A stretch of DNA of 64,000 bases from Pseudovibrio sp. M1P-2-3 (GCF_031501865.1 NZ_JARRCW010000001.1:1432501-1496500); one strand, 5' to 3'. Shown: positions 29,696-38,184, counted from the first letter of the stretch. The notes: generated by a model from the sequence alone, not told the origin. Program-made: numbers and translations.

Positions 29696-29723
29696 AAGGT
29701 GGAGGCTTTCGTCTCCACCTTTT
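29696..29723 (+). terminator. Intrinsic terminator of the small unit
   Basis: AAGGTGGAG (29696-29704) pairs with CTCCACCTT (29713-29721) around loop GCTTTCGT, followed by T residues. A perfect 9-bp stem this close to the 26-codon frame marks the 3' end of a short transcript. Confidence 0.85.
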
Positions 29724-30036
29724 CACGCTAAAGATTCTCATCTAAAAAATCAACATAATTATGCAGTTTAATTGCCATTGATTGTGTTATAACTGTGTAA
29801 GTCAAGAACCTATATTATGAATTATAGAGTTCACTTCTTAGTATGAGGATTACTATTTATAGGTATTCATGGATTGTCTTTCCATTTGCAAGTACCTGTT
29901 ATTTTTGCTTGTGGGAATCACTTAGATCTACCTATGGCATTAATCCCGTAGGAAGCCCGTTGAAATATTTGAGTGTTTTCACATTCAAGCGCGATCTCCG
30001 AAGGATTGATTGGAAGCTCGAAAGGTGTTGGATTCC

Positions 30037-30264
30037 ATGAAATATCTAGGATTACTGTGTGCCCTCGCTCTTCTTTCCGGCTGTGCAACCTATAAGGGCG
30101 ATGAGGACCTAATTTTTGTCGAGGCCGATACCAATGACCCTGTGGAGTCATTTGATTTTGCGAATGATGTTTGCAAAAAACTGGACCGCACGCCCATAAA
30201 AGCCAATGCAGTCATCGCTCACCGTGACCGCTATCAATGTATCAAGAAAACTCTGGACTTTTAG
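30037..30264 (+). CDS. Small lipoprotein
   Basis: A 75-residue protein with a lipoprotein signal: MKYLGLLCALALLSGC, with lipobox LSGC placing the lipidated cysteine at residue 16. The mature chain is about 60 residues with two further cysteines (DVCKKL, YQCIKKT) that might form a disulfide. ATG 30037 is chosen because the lipobox is then correctly placed; the frame opens upstream at a TTG at 30010. No family recognised. It lies alone in AT-rich accessory DNA. Confidence 0.7.
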   Translation: MKYLGLLCALALLSGCATYKGDEDLIFVEADTNDPVESFDFANDVCKKLDRTPIKANAVIAHRDRYQCIKKTLDF

Positions 30265-30746
30265 TGAGAGCTTAAAGCTCCCTGAATTTGGATAGAAATG
30301 CCCTGCCGTTTTTACTTATCCTCTACGGGCATCTTGCTTTTGAAACCAGCGGTGTTGGCCCCTTTACCCCGAACAAACTCCCTGCTTGTTGTAAATGTGT
30401 AATGGGGACTTGAAGGGAATAGCGGAACTCCATGCAGACAAAGTGCGCATGGGGCAGGTGAACAGAATAGTTTAAGCTTACTGGGGTAGGGGCTTACTCT
30501 GTTCCGGTTTGAATTGACCGGATTTTCAGCTTGTGAGCTCTCTTGTGTCCTAGCTGTTTTATGTGGGCTGGTCAGGTATCACCTTTGACTGGAAATTTGT
30601 GGCGGACGGGGCGATCAAGTCGCTTGTGGTGGTCGGGTTCCGCAGTATTACGCATTAGCTGTGGGAAGTGCAGATTGGCTCATGAGGAAATTATTCATTA
30701 CTGATAGAAGATTTGATGAAAGATAATATCAATTAGGAATAATTTT
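30265..30746. other. Gene-less stretch, possible coding remnant
   Basis: No intact gene. A plus-strand stretch at 30560-30658 reads as GWSGITFDWKFVADG and on to a TAG stop without a start codon, which looks like a decayed gene 3' end. I cannot assign a family. The rest shows no clear repeat or RNA structure; the last 80 nt must contain the promoter of the next small gene. Confidence 0.3.
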
Positions 30747-31052
30747 ATGAAAAAACTTTCCATTGCGCTCGGGGTTCTCTTGGTGGCAGCTTCCAGCGCG
30801 GTTGCCAAGGATCAGGTGAATGTTGAGGAGATGAAATCCCTTCTCGTCACTGAATTGCGTGCCAGTAACTGCGAAATCAAGTTTCCGGATCTGATGAAGC
30901 TTTTGCAAAAAAAGGGTTTCACGCCCGAGAAAGATGAAACAACAGGCAAAAGCGATTTTGACATTGTTCAAGATGCCATCAAGCAGCTGGATGATGAAAA
31001 TAAGGCTGACACAAAAGCCCGTACATTGATACTGACCGATGGCTCTTGCTGA
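30747..31052 (+). CDS. Small secreted protein
   Basis: A 101-residue protein with a clear Sec signal peptide: MKKLSIALGVLLVAASSAVA, cleavage before KDQVN (residue 21). The mature part of about 80 residues is charged, with two cysteines (SNCEIKF and the C-terminal DGSC) that may pair. The mid-region DLMKLLQKKGFTPEKDETTGKSDF looks helical. No family recognised. It stands alone between AT-rich spacer and the IS630 relic; function unknown. Confidence 0.65.
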   Translation: MKKLSIALGVLLVAASSAVAKDQVNVEEMKSLLVTELRASNCEIKFPDLMKLLQKKGFTPEKDETTGKSDFDIVQDAIKQLDDENKADTKARTLILTDGSC

Positions 31053-31231
31053 TCAGGCAAGGTTATTTTTACAGTACATGATTTAGACCCCAAGGCCCTT
31101 TGACTTTATGTTGGACACACTTGGTAGCTTTAGATCGCAAGACAAAACCCTGCTCGAACTGGGCGGGGTCTGCCAGTTTTGTTAAAAGGGACGAATATCC
31201 CTCTCAATGCTAATTCTCACTAAAAAATTCG

Positions 31232-31421
31232 GCTGGAACATTGAAGCGCATGGGGATTCTCAATCAGATTGCTTTGTGGTTCACTTCTTTTGAAGAGGGT
31301 GTCACATGAGGCCAGCACTGTTGCTGGATTTACGTCTTCGTTTTCAAAAACTCACCGAAACTGGTCTGAGTTGGCGAGATACTACGCGGCGGCCGAGGGG
31401 AGACGTGCACTGGAGCTTTAT
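31232..31421 (+). pseudogene. Relic of the left end of an IS630-family element
   Basis: This stretch aligns with the left end of the complete element at 32556 onward. Both share GGGGATTC-CAATCAG, TGTG-TTCACT-CTTTT, a GTCACATG start region, then the encoded LDLRLRF near the transposase N-terminus (ATG at 31306; intact copy [13 protein letters not shown]). Homology fades after about 30 codons, and a dispersed palindromic repeat begins at 31422. The remaining frame stops at 31449. It is therefore a truncated, diverged old copy, showing that this locus received the same IS family more than once. Confidence 0.75.
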
Positions 31422-31592
31422 ACCAGTCAGCAATAAGAGGAACCAATAGAGTTTCTTCCAGATCCCGGCTCGTTGGCCGGAATGACCTCGTAAACAGGCA
31501 AGGATGTCTCCCCGGACTTGATCCATCGGTCCAGTTCCATCTGAGTTAGAAAGCTATTTTCGATAGGTTCCAAATAATGTAGCTTGGTATTA
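31422..31592. repeat. Dispersed palindromic repeat, copy 1
   Basis: About 170 nt closely similar to 51351-51520. Shared blocks include ACCAGTCAG-AATAAGAGGAAC, GATCCCGGCTCGTTGGCCGG, CAGTTCCATCTGAGTTAGAAAG and TAGGTTCCAAATAATG-AGCTTGGTAT. The core CCGGC-n6-GCCGG forms a hairpin. This kind of intergenic element is common in alphaproteobacterial genomes. Here it directly follows the IS630 relic and precedes the deaminase-like gene. Confidence 0.85.
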
Positions 31593-31632
31593 CCTCTCTT
31601 TTTTGCGGTGCTCGTTAAATAAGACGCGGCGT

Positions 31633-32238
31633 TTATAAGGGGGCTTCCACTGAACGTCTGGGCAGGCCTCGGGCTGTGTCTCTTGAAGAGTTTACACGTG
31701 TCATTAGCCAATCATCATTTAATGAGCAGATATCGCAGGGGCGCGCGAAGATTGTGAACCCGTTTACTCCGTTCGGTATGCCGCCCGATGGGTGAGGGTA
31801 CGGATTTTGATTGTTCCCCCAATACATCGTAGACATGCCATTAATACGCAGCCCTGATCGGGCAGCTTCAAGTAGTGCACGAGGTTCAGAGCAGCGCCGG
31901 TTATGTGCTACTTGATAATGCCCCAGCTGGATAGGTACAGGTCCTCCCAGTGGGGCGACAAGTTGCCCTTCGCCACTAAAAGGCAATATCGTCGTCCGAG
32001 TTGCGGTGAACAATGGTACTGTGTTCATGGTAGTCACGACTGCCCTTACTGTGCCACCCGCGACGCCGCCAGAAAAACCAATAAATACTCTGGAGGGTAA
32101 GCTAGCCGTACCACCTGCAGTAACTGCTGAAATCATCATGCGGTTGGTTCCCCCTGAAGGAGCGCCGGTGGTGGTCAAATGATTATGGATAGCCCGAATA
32201 AATGCGTCTGTTGCGGCAGTTCTAGGTGGGAACGGCAT
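31633..32238 (-). CDS. Deaminase-fold-like protein, possible effector or toxin domain
   Basis: A 201-residue protein I cannot assign to a named family. Two motifs are suggestive: NRRCSEPRALLEAAR (CxE at 116-118) and FARPCDICSLND (PCxxC at 167-171). This is the zinc-binding arrangement of the cytidine-deaminase-like superfamily, where C or H plus E precede PCxxC. The CxEP variant is known among bacterial toxin deaminases. The N-terminal half is Gly/Thr/Val-rich, without a signal peptide. Start at 32238 is chosen over 32268 because AGGGGAG lies 8 nt before it. It sits between an IS630 relic and an intact IS630, so it is probably acquired cargo. No adjacent immunity gene is seen. Confidence 0.55.
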   Translation of the reverse strand: MPFPPRTAATDAFIRAIHNHLTTTGAPSGGTNRMMISAVTAGGTASLPSRVFIGFSGGVAGGTVRAVVTTMNTVPLFTATRTTILPFSGEGQLVAPLGGPVPIQLGHYQVAHNRRCSEPRALLEAARSGLRINGMSTMYWGNNQNPYPHPSGGIPNGVNGFTIFARPCDICSLNDDWLMTRVNSSRDTARGLPRRSVEAPL

Positions 32239-32632
32239 CGAACAATCTCCCCTCAGTGAAATATCCATATTTAAAAATAATTAACCATAATCGACAAGCC
32301 CCATAAAACCCTAGGGGGAGAAGAAGCTTTCAGAGAATGAAAATGCACGGGCCAAAGCTACATTGAGTGGGAGGGGAGGTGCTCAAGGGCACCAGCAAAA
32401 CGGGTACCCAAAATGACGCGCTACAAGAGTAACTCTCAATTATGCCACAAAGAGTGAAAAGGGAGATGCTACGCGCAAGATAGAACAGGAAAGGCGGAAG
32501 AGCTCAATAGGGATAAATGTCCCGAGAAGTGACTTTACTTTTTCAGCTAAAGCAATGAGGCGCAACGCTGAATCGATTGGGGATTCCCAATCAGGTTGAT
32601 TTGTGATTCACTCCTTTTAGGGAGGAGATCAC

Positions 32633-33061
32633 ATGGGCCGGCCACTTTCACTTGATTTACGCCTTCGCTTTAAAAGGCTCATTTTATCCGGGATGAGCGG
32701 GCGTGAAGCAGCACGCCGCCTGCTGATCTCTCCAGCATCAGGATCTCGCTTGGCCCGTAAAGTTCGGGAGGGGCAGAGTTTAATCCCGGTCAGGACAGGG
32801 CGCCCAAAGGGAGGCGGAAAATTGGAGCCCTACCTCTCCTTCTTGCGCGAGCTGGTCAATCAAGACGGAGATATCACGTTGATGGAGTTATGTGATGCAC
32901 TTTTCATGGCTGAGGGAGTGAGGGTTCACCATACTTCCGTCTCCAAGGCTTTGCGCCGTCTTGGCTACACCTATAAAAAAAATCGTTGGTGGCAACCGAG
33001 CGTGGCAAACTCCATGTACAAAATGCCAGAGATGAATGGCGCCACACCCGTCAGCCTATAA
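32633..33061 (+). CDS. IS630 transposase, N-terminal frame (OrfA)
   Basis: 142 codons encoding the DNA-binding half of an IS630 transposase. The helix-turn-helix is [24 protein letters not shown] (about 24-47), with a second HTH_29-like segment through [23 protein letters not shown] preceded by GGGAGGAG. In the family the next residues are a conserved KKSLVATER stretch; here that is encoded in the -1 frame after a run of eight A (32975-32982). The two frames are therefore joined by frameshifting or transcriptional slippage; the last 30 or so codons of this frame are unlikely to matter. Confidence 0.88.
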   Translation: MGRPLSLDLRLRFKRLILSGMSGREAARRLLISPASGSRLARKVREGQSLIPVRTGRPKGGGKLEPYLSFLRELVNQDGDITLMELCDALFMAEGVRVHHTSVSKALRRLGYTYKKNRWWQPSVANSMYKMPEMNGATPVSL

Positions 33062-33591
33062 TGCGTGATCTGCCTGAGAGACTGGTGTTTCTCGATGAAA
33101 CCAGTGTTAAAACGAATTTAACCCGGCTGCGAGGCCGAGCCTTTAAAGGGGAACGAGCCCTTGACACAGCGCCGTTTGGACGCTGGCAGAACCAGACCTT
33201 TATCGCCGGTTTGACCCACGAGGGACTCATTGCGCCCTGGGTTCTGGACGGGGCCATGAATGGCAAGGCATTCACCACTTATATCACGACACAACTGGCT
33301 CCATGCTTGCACCCTAAAACGGTGGTCATTCTGGATAACCTGTCCACACACAAAGTTCCAGAAGCCGCAAGGGCCCTCAGACAAAGCGGGTGTTGGTTCC
33401 TTTTTCTGCCGCCCTATTCTCCTGATCTCAATCCTATCGAAATGGCGTTTTCCAAGCTCAAAGCACACCTACGCAGAATGAAAGCCAGAACCTTTGAGAC
33501 CTTGATAAAGGCTCTGGGTGACATATGCGATCTGTTCACACCCCAAGAGTGTTGGAATTACTTCAAGGCAGCTGGATATGTTTCAGTATAA
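32983..33591 (+). CDS. IS630 transposase, catalytic frame (OrfB)
   Basis: About 202 codons with the DDE catalytic domain: LVFLDETSV (first Asp), [11 protein letters not shown] (second Asp), and [20 protein letters not shown], where the glutamate of NPIE completes the triad. It starts inside OrfA in the -1 frame, right after the A8 run ([18 protein letters not shown] is canonical for the family). The combined OrfA-OrfB product would be about 319 residues, a normal IS630 size, and all catalytic residues are kept, so the element may be active. Confidence 0.88.
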   Translation, partial: SLVATERGKLHVQNARDEWRHTRQPIMRDLPERLVFLDETSVKTNLTRLRGRAFKGERALDTAPFGRWQNQTFIAGLTHEGLIAPWVLDGAMNGKAFTTYITTQLAPCLHPKTVVILDNLSTHKVPEAARALRQSGCWFLFLPPYSPDLNPIEMAFSKLKAHLRRMKARTFETLIKALGDICDLFTPQECWNYFKAAGYVSV

Positions 33592-33621
33592 AGGCTCAAG
33601 ACTATAAGTCTTTGAAGTTAT

Positions 33622-33698
33622 TGGTCGGGCAGGCCGGATTTGAACCGACGACCCCTTCACCCCCAGTGAAGTGCGCTACCAGGCTGCGCTACTGCCCG
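33622..33698 (-). tRNA. tRNA-Pro (anticodon GGG)
   Basis: Minus-strand cloverleaf. Acceptor CGGGCAG (5' end at 33698) pairs with CTGCCCG, followed by discriminator A and encoded CCA (33624-33622). The anticodon stem CTTCA/TGAAG encloses loop CTGGGGG, giving anticodon GGG. The T-loop GGTTCGAATC is present. 77 nt in total. The IS630 element ends about 24 nt beyond its 3' end, and accessory DNA extends about 4 kb further, which fits a tRNA 3' end as an insertion hotspot. Confidence 0.95.
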
Positions 33699-33812
33699 AC
33701 TGTTGAATATGTGAGGTGTGGTAGTGGCCTCCATATTCGGGGTGTTTATGCAGTTGCCTGAAGACTGCTGCCCCGTCAAGTGGGTTCTTCCTACCTGTTT
33801 CTTTTGGCTGGA

Positions 33813-35108
33813 TCAAGACCGAAGAACGGGTGGGGCAATGGTCCTAGTGGATAATTCCTCAGATATTACAGTTTTTTGTTCCATTGCGATCACAGCCCAC
33901 AGGCCGGCAAGGATCAGGAAAAAGTGCCGCCAATGGTCTGTATCGATGATAAACCCGAGCAGGCTATGCAAAACAAAGGCGCAGAAGAAGCACACGGTGT
34001 ATTTTTGCCAAGGTCTGGGTTTGAAGATCAAGGGTGTGGCTTTCAGCAGGGTCAGCAGAACGAGAGAGGTGTAGGATAAACCGCCCAGCCAGCCGTAGGT
34101 TGTGAAACCTTTCAGGTAGACGTTATGCTCGTCCTCCGTGAAAAGCTTGCCGAAGGTGCCCGGGCCTATGCCCAAAGGGTACTCGGTGATGTGGAAAAAA
34201 CCCAAAAGGTGACGGGCGAAGCGGCCAAGACGGGCGCTGTCATAGTCTTGCACCAAGCGCGCGCGCTCGAAAAACATGGCAGATACGGGCTCCAGCGACA
34301 GCGCGCTGACAAGGGCCAGTACGAGAAGAATAAAACCAAGAGCCAGCATGCACAGCAGGCGGATCCGGTAAATCTGGCGCATCTCGTTGATATAGACGAT
34401 CAAGAACAGGAGGGCACTGGCACCCAGAAAAGCGCCCCATGCAGCGCGTGAAAAGCTCAGAAAAACACCAAGAACCAGCAGGAGAAGCAAGAGGGCTCGA
34501 AACATTGAGCGTCCCAAGGGCTTTGTGAGCACATCATATGTGAGCAGAAGGCAGGGAACGATAAGAAACGGGCCGTAGACATTGGGGTCTTTAAACAAGG
34601 CTTTGGCGCGCCCGTAAAGGGTGAGGCTGTCAAATGCGCCGGAGAACAGATCGAAATAGCCAACCGCCCCAAGAGTTGAAGATAAAACAGCTGCAAAGAC
34701 ATAGCCCCTCTCAAGCGAGGAAAAGCGCTGCGGGTTTTCGGCAAGGAGTGCTGCAATGAGTATGGCGGAAAGAGCCATAAACAGACTGCTGGCAGCAAAT
34801 TGCAGGCTCTGTGTGTTTATGGGGGAGCTGGCAAACACCAAAATTCCGCCAAGGTTATAAAGGGCGAGCAAGGCGAGAAGGGGTGCAAGCCCCCTGTGGA
34901 GCGACAGGCCAAAGAGACAGGCAAAACCCAGAAGTACAAGCACCATGTACTCATAGGGAGAGGGTTCAAACATGGCAGCGCCGCTTACTGCCATTGTCAA
35001 CGTTAAGGCTCCGGCTGCAAGAGCGGCGCGTGAAACCTTGACAGGCAGACGGGTGACAAGCGGGATGCGAAGCGGCGCTCGGGTATTGGAAACAGGCGTA
35101 CCCATCAA
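33813..35108 (-). CDS. O-antigen polymerase/ligase family membrane protein
   Basis: A 431-residue polytopic membrane protein with about ten to twelve hydrophobic helices. A periplasmic loop around residues 290-345 holds DYDSARLGRFARHLLGFFHITEYPLGIGPGTFGKLFTEDEHNVYLKG-type sequence (the Wzy_C/PF04932 pattern, R...G.G.......HN.). Such proteins either polymerise repeat units (Wzy) or ligate glycans to lipid A-core (WaaL). With Wza- and Wzc-like genes nearby, a Wzy-type polymerase role is more likely. Last gene of a three-gene minus-strand operon; starts 1 nt after the stop of the phosphotransferase gene. Confidence 0.83.
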   Translation of the reverse strand: MMGTPVSNTRAPLRIPLVTRLPVKVSRAALAAGALTLTMAVSGAAMFEPSPYEYMVLVLLGFACLFGLSLHRGLAPLLALLALYNLGGILVFASSPINTQSLQFAASSLFMALSAILIAALLAENPQRFSSLERGYVFAAVLSSTLGAVGYFDLFSGAFDSLTLYGRAKALFKDPNVYGPFLIVPCLLLTYDVLTKPLGRSMFRALLLLLLVLGVFLSFSRAAWGAFLGASALLFLIVYINEMRQIYRIRLLCMLALGFILLVLALVSALSLEPVSAMFFERARLVQDYDSARLGRFARHLLGFFHITEYPLGIGPGTFGKLFTEDEHNVYLKGFTTYGWLGGLSYTSLVLLTLLKATPLIFKPRPWQKYTVCFFCAFVLHSLLGFIIDTDHWRHFFLILAGLWAVIAMEQKTVISEELSTRTIAPPVLRS

Positions 35109-35109
35109 G

Positions 35110-36702
35110 CTAGTAGGCGTTGTTGGTGTTGAACAGGTGGAATGGGGTTTTGAAAAGAATTACAAGATCAAAAAACAAAGACCAGTTCTCGATATAGAAA
35201 ATGTCACATTCGACCCTGTTCTGGATTTTCTCCTTCGTGTCGGTTTCCCCGCGCCATCCGTTGATCTGAGCCCAGCCGGTGATGCCCGGTTTCACCTTGT
35301 GGCGGGCAAAGTAACCATCCACCACATGCTCATAGAGCCGGTTGTCGGCCTGCGCGGCAAGGGCGTGGGGGCGCGGCCCCACCAGCGATAAATCGCCACT
35401 GATGACATTGAGAAGTTGAGGGAGCTCATCCAACGATGTTTTGCGCAAAAAGGCTCCGATTTTTGTAACCCGCTTGTCGCCCCGCACCACCAGTCGTGAG
35501 GCCGAGGGATCACTGGTATGGTGGTACATGCTGCGAAACTTCAGGATATTGATCAGCTCGTTATTAAAGCCATACCGCTTTTGCCGAAAGAAAACGGGGC
35601 CAGGAGTTTCCAGCTTTATGGCAAGGGCAATGAGGAGAAAAATGGGCCACAACACGAGTAGCGACAGGGAAGCCAGCACAACATCGAACAGTCTTTTGCT
35701 GATCGCGTTCCAATCCGTAATGGGGCGTTCCAACACATCAATAAACGGGACAGTACCCTCAAAGGACGAGGCTTTTCCGCGCAAGCCCAGTTTGTCGTAG
35801 TGGGCCGACAGGCGGATATCCACGGGCAGAACCCAAAGGTGCTCCAGAAGTTCGACAATGCGTTTTTCCGCGCGAATTGGAATGGTTACAAGCAGCATGT
35901 CAATGCGGGCAATACGGGCGAACTTGATGAGGCCGGAGATTGTTCCCAGCTTTGGGTAGCCTTGCACCACATCTGGCGAGCGGTGCGCGCCCCGATCATC
36001 AAAAATTCCGCAGATGGAGATATCCAAAGTCTCGCGTTTTTCAAGTTCATTGATGAGGTTGGCAGCAGATGTCCCCCCCCCAACGATGACAGCGCGGCGG
36101 ATGAGACGCCCTTGCCTGACCCATTGGTTTATGGGGAAACTCCAGAAATAGCGGGAAAGGGTGAGAATGATTGCCGCGCTTATATACCAGTGCAGCAGGG
36201 CTTCTCTTGGAATGGCGTCGACCCCGTGAACAAGGGTGATGAAAACGGTCAAGATGGTGATGATCATGCCCCACGCCACCTGTAGGTTAAAAAACTGATG
36301 GGCTCGGGTTTGCAGCAGATGGATTTGGTAGAGCTCGATGAATTGAAACATGACTACGGTGAGCGTTGCTGCGGCCAGAGGCAGTAAAAACTGCCAGCTT
36401 CCAGCTGGAGTGGGGAAGGGGCCAAGCAGAAAAACGCAATATCCCGCCAGAAAGACCAGAAGCGCATCTATAGCGCGCAAGGCCCCAAACAGGACCTTCC
36501 GTGATATGGTCTTGGTTGCAAGGTTGGCGGCCAGATCCAGAGCGTCCTGTGAAAGTGCGCCGGATACTTTTACTCCATCTGTTTGTTCATTTGCTTTGGT
36601 GCTGCCGCTGGTTTCGTGTGGAGTTAAGGAACTTGGAGAATATGGTGCTGCTCTGGTCATCAATTGTCCGGCTAAGGCTTTTGTTGTCGATGGGGGTTGC
36701 AC
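35110..36702 (-). CDS. Undecaprenyl-phosphate sugar phosphotransferase (WcaJ/ExoY-type)
   Basis: A 530-residue initiating transferase that loads the first sugar phosphate onto the lipid carrier. Four N-terminal helices (about 70-185), a CoA-binding-like domain with AVIVGGGTSAANLINELEKRE (about 205-225), and the bacterial sugar transferase domain from KRLFDVVLASLSLLVL. Signature motifs: KFRSMY, KTSLDELPQLLNVISGDLSLVGPRP and YFARHKVKPGITGWAQINGWRG. The GTG at 36702 lacks a good ribosome-binding site and the frame overlaps the upstream GT gene by 116 nt; an ATG at 36660 is possible. Confidence 0.92.
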   Translation of the reverse strand: MQPPSTTKALAGQLMTRAAPYSPSSLTPHETSGSTKANEQTDGVKVSGALSQDALDLAANLATKTISRKVLFGALRAIDALLVFLAGYCVFLLGPFPTPAGSWQFLLPLAAATLTVVMFQFIELYQIHLLQTRAHQFFNLQVAWGMIITILTVFITLVHGVDAIPREALLHWYISAAIILTLSRYFWSFPINQWVRQGRLIRRAVIVGGGTSAANLINELEKRETLDISICGIFDDRGAHRSPDVVQGYPKLGTISGLIKFARIARIDMLLVTIPIRAEKRIVELLEHLWVLPVDIRLSAHYDKLGLRGKASSFEGTVPFIDVLERPITDWNAISKRLFDVVLASLSLLVLWPIFLLIALAIKLETPGPVFFRQKRYGFNNELINILKFRSMYHHTSDPSASRLVVRGDKRVTKIGAFLRKTSLDELPQLLNVISGDLSLVGPRPHALAAQADNRLYEHVVDGYFARHKVKPGITGWAQINGWRGETDTKEKIQNRVECDIFYIENWSLFFDLVILFKTPFHLFNTNNAY

Positions 36703-37954
36703 TTGGTTCGAGGCACTGTGGGTTTTTTATGTTTTGGGGAGACGTGTTTCTGACTTTTATATTTTCAAAACACACCCCGTAAAACTCGGTGATCTGCTGG
36801 GCCATGTGCCGGGCGCTAAACCGGTTTTTGACTAGGGACGTAAGCTTTGCGATTTGGTGGGGAGAAAAATATCCGGGCTGTAAAGCCTTTTCCATGCTCA
36901 CTGCAAGAGATGGCAGGGAGTAAGGCTCCATCAAGGTGTAGGGCGTACTGCTGAAAATTTCACGTATGCCGCCGCTGTCCGTTGCCAGAAGGGGCTTACC
37001 CGCTGCCAGCATTTCCAGAACGATATAGGGAAAGGCTTCCTGTCGTGATGGGACCACGGCAATGCGGCCATGTGTGAGCGCCCGTTTTATGGGGAGGTGA
37101 CCCGTAAAATTCACCTGTCCATTTAGCTCCAACCGATGGCAAAGCGTTAAATACTTTTCTTTGTCCGGCCCATCGCCGACAATCGTCAGGGTTAGGGGGG
37201 ATCCGGTTTTCTCACTTGTGATTTTAAGTGCGTGAAGCAACAGGTCTACGCCCTTCAAATCCCGAAGTTCGCCTATATACAAGAAGTCTGTTGCGGCCTG
37301 TTGGCAGGGCACGGATATGAAATCCTCATCGCGAAGGCCGTTGTGGACAACACGGTTTTTGCAGGCTGGCGGGCCTATTTTTTCTAGGTAGCTGCGCCGT
37401 TCCTGCTCGCACACAAACAACAGCCCGTCGCTATGCCGCTCCTGCCACCGTTCCAGTTGCAGATATAGTTTTCCTTGGGAGGTGTTTTGTGAAAAGTGAA
37501 GGCTGCCCCCATGAGTGCTGTAAATCCGCAGGGGGGCAGGGCGTGCGCGTGGCCACATGGCAGCGCCGAAACGGGCCAGCATGCCTCCCTTGGCCCCGTG
37601 CCCATGCACCACCTGTGCTTGTGAGCGACTTAAGATGACGCGGGTGCGCAGAACACACATGATATCAGCAGGCGAAGGTTCGCGGCCAATGGGGAGGCGG
37701 TGCAGACCCAATGCCAGATGTTTTTGAAGGTGGGACAGGCGCTCTTCATCATAGGAGCCACCGGCAGGGTGATCGCAGATGATCCCCACCTCATGGCCTG
37801 CGGCTGCTTGCTGGTCCGCCAAGTCTTCTAGGTGGCGCAAAATGCCACCCGAAGGCGAGCGCACACAGTGGAATATCTTTAAAGGCGGATACTGCATTGT
37901 CGATGATCCCCAACGTATCGCCGCTTCCCAAAAAAATACATGGAAAAGCTGCAT
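36587..37954 (-). CDS. Glycosyltransferase family 4 protein
   Basis: A 455-residue GT4 enzyme. The acceptor domain starts KIFHCVRSPSGGILRHLEDLADQQAAAGHEVGI. The donor domain has FLYIGELRDLKGVDLLLHALK (near 235) and the E-x7-E motif in VPSRQEAFPYIVLEMLAAGKPLLATDSGGIREIFS (about 325-360). The C-terminal 60 residues after the transferase fold are Ser/Asn/Gln-rich and overlap the next gene, so they may be an unselected extension. The start could lie a little downstream of 37954, for example at the ATG preceding QYPPLKIFHC. First gene of the operon. Confidence 0.82.
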   Translation of the reverse strand: MQLFHVFFWEAAIRWGSSTMQYPPLKIFHCVRSPSGGILRHLEDLADQQAAAGHEVGIICDHPAGGSYDEERLSHLQKHLALGLHRLPIGREPSPADIMCVLRTRVILSRSQAQVVHGHGAKGGMLARFGAAMWPRARPAPLRIYSTHGGSLHFSQNTSQGKLYLQLERWQERHSDGLLFVCEQERRSYLEKIGPPACKNRVVHNGLRDEDFISVPCQQAATDFLYIGELRDLKGVDLLLHALKITSEKTGSPLTLTIVGDGPDKEKYLTLCHRLELNGQVNFTGHLPIKRALTHGRIAVVPSRQEAFPYIVLEMLAAGKPLLATDSGGIREIFSSTPYTLMEPYSLPSLAVSMEKALQPGYFSPHQIAKLTSLVKNRFSARHMAQQITEFYGVCFENIKVRNTSPQNIKNPQCLEPSATPIDNKSLSRTIDDQSSTIFSKFLNSTRNQRQHQSK

Positions 37955-38184
37955 AGTATGGAAACTACACCCACTTGCGGGGAAGGTTAAGGATAAATAA
38001 AATTCTATTAAATATATAGTTAACGGCTAATATATTTAGTATTTCAATTAGTTAAGTGGCAAATGTGCATGAATGAACTCCCATTGTAAATGGTTTTCAC
38101 TTGTGCTGGTATCAGCAAAAATAAGAGGAGTTGAGAGCTTAATTTCCTGTTTTTAAATAGTATTAAGCTGCAGTTGGAAGTGCA

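Larger units (their letters stand above)
32556..33598 (+). mobile_element. IS630-family insertion sequence, apparently complete
   Basis: About 1.04 kb carrying a two-frame IS630 transposase. Approximate imperfect terminal inverted repeats are TGAGGCGCAACGCTGAA (32556-32572) and, on the minus strand, TGAGCCTTTATACTGAA (33582-33598). No TA target duplication is obvious, so the exact ends are uncertain by several bases. A palindrome GATTGGGGATTCCCAATC lies inside the left end and is also traceable in the relic at 31.2 kb. The right end lies about 24 nt from the 3' end of a tRNA-Pro gene. Confidence 0.8.

Noticed and set aside
29843-30040. A 65-codon frame just before the small lipoprotein gene
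   Set aside because: No ribosome-binding site, overlaps the lipoprotein start, and no family resemblance.
31646-31795. Plus-strand frame GRPRAVSLEEFTRVISQSSF opposite the deaminase-like gene
   Set aside because: It looks protein-like but is only about 50 codons without a start, and the minus-strand frame has a strong ribosome-binding site and zinc-site motifs.
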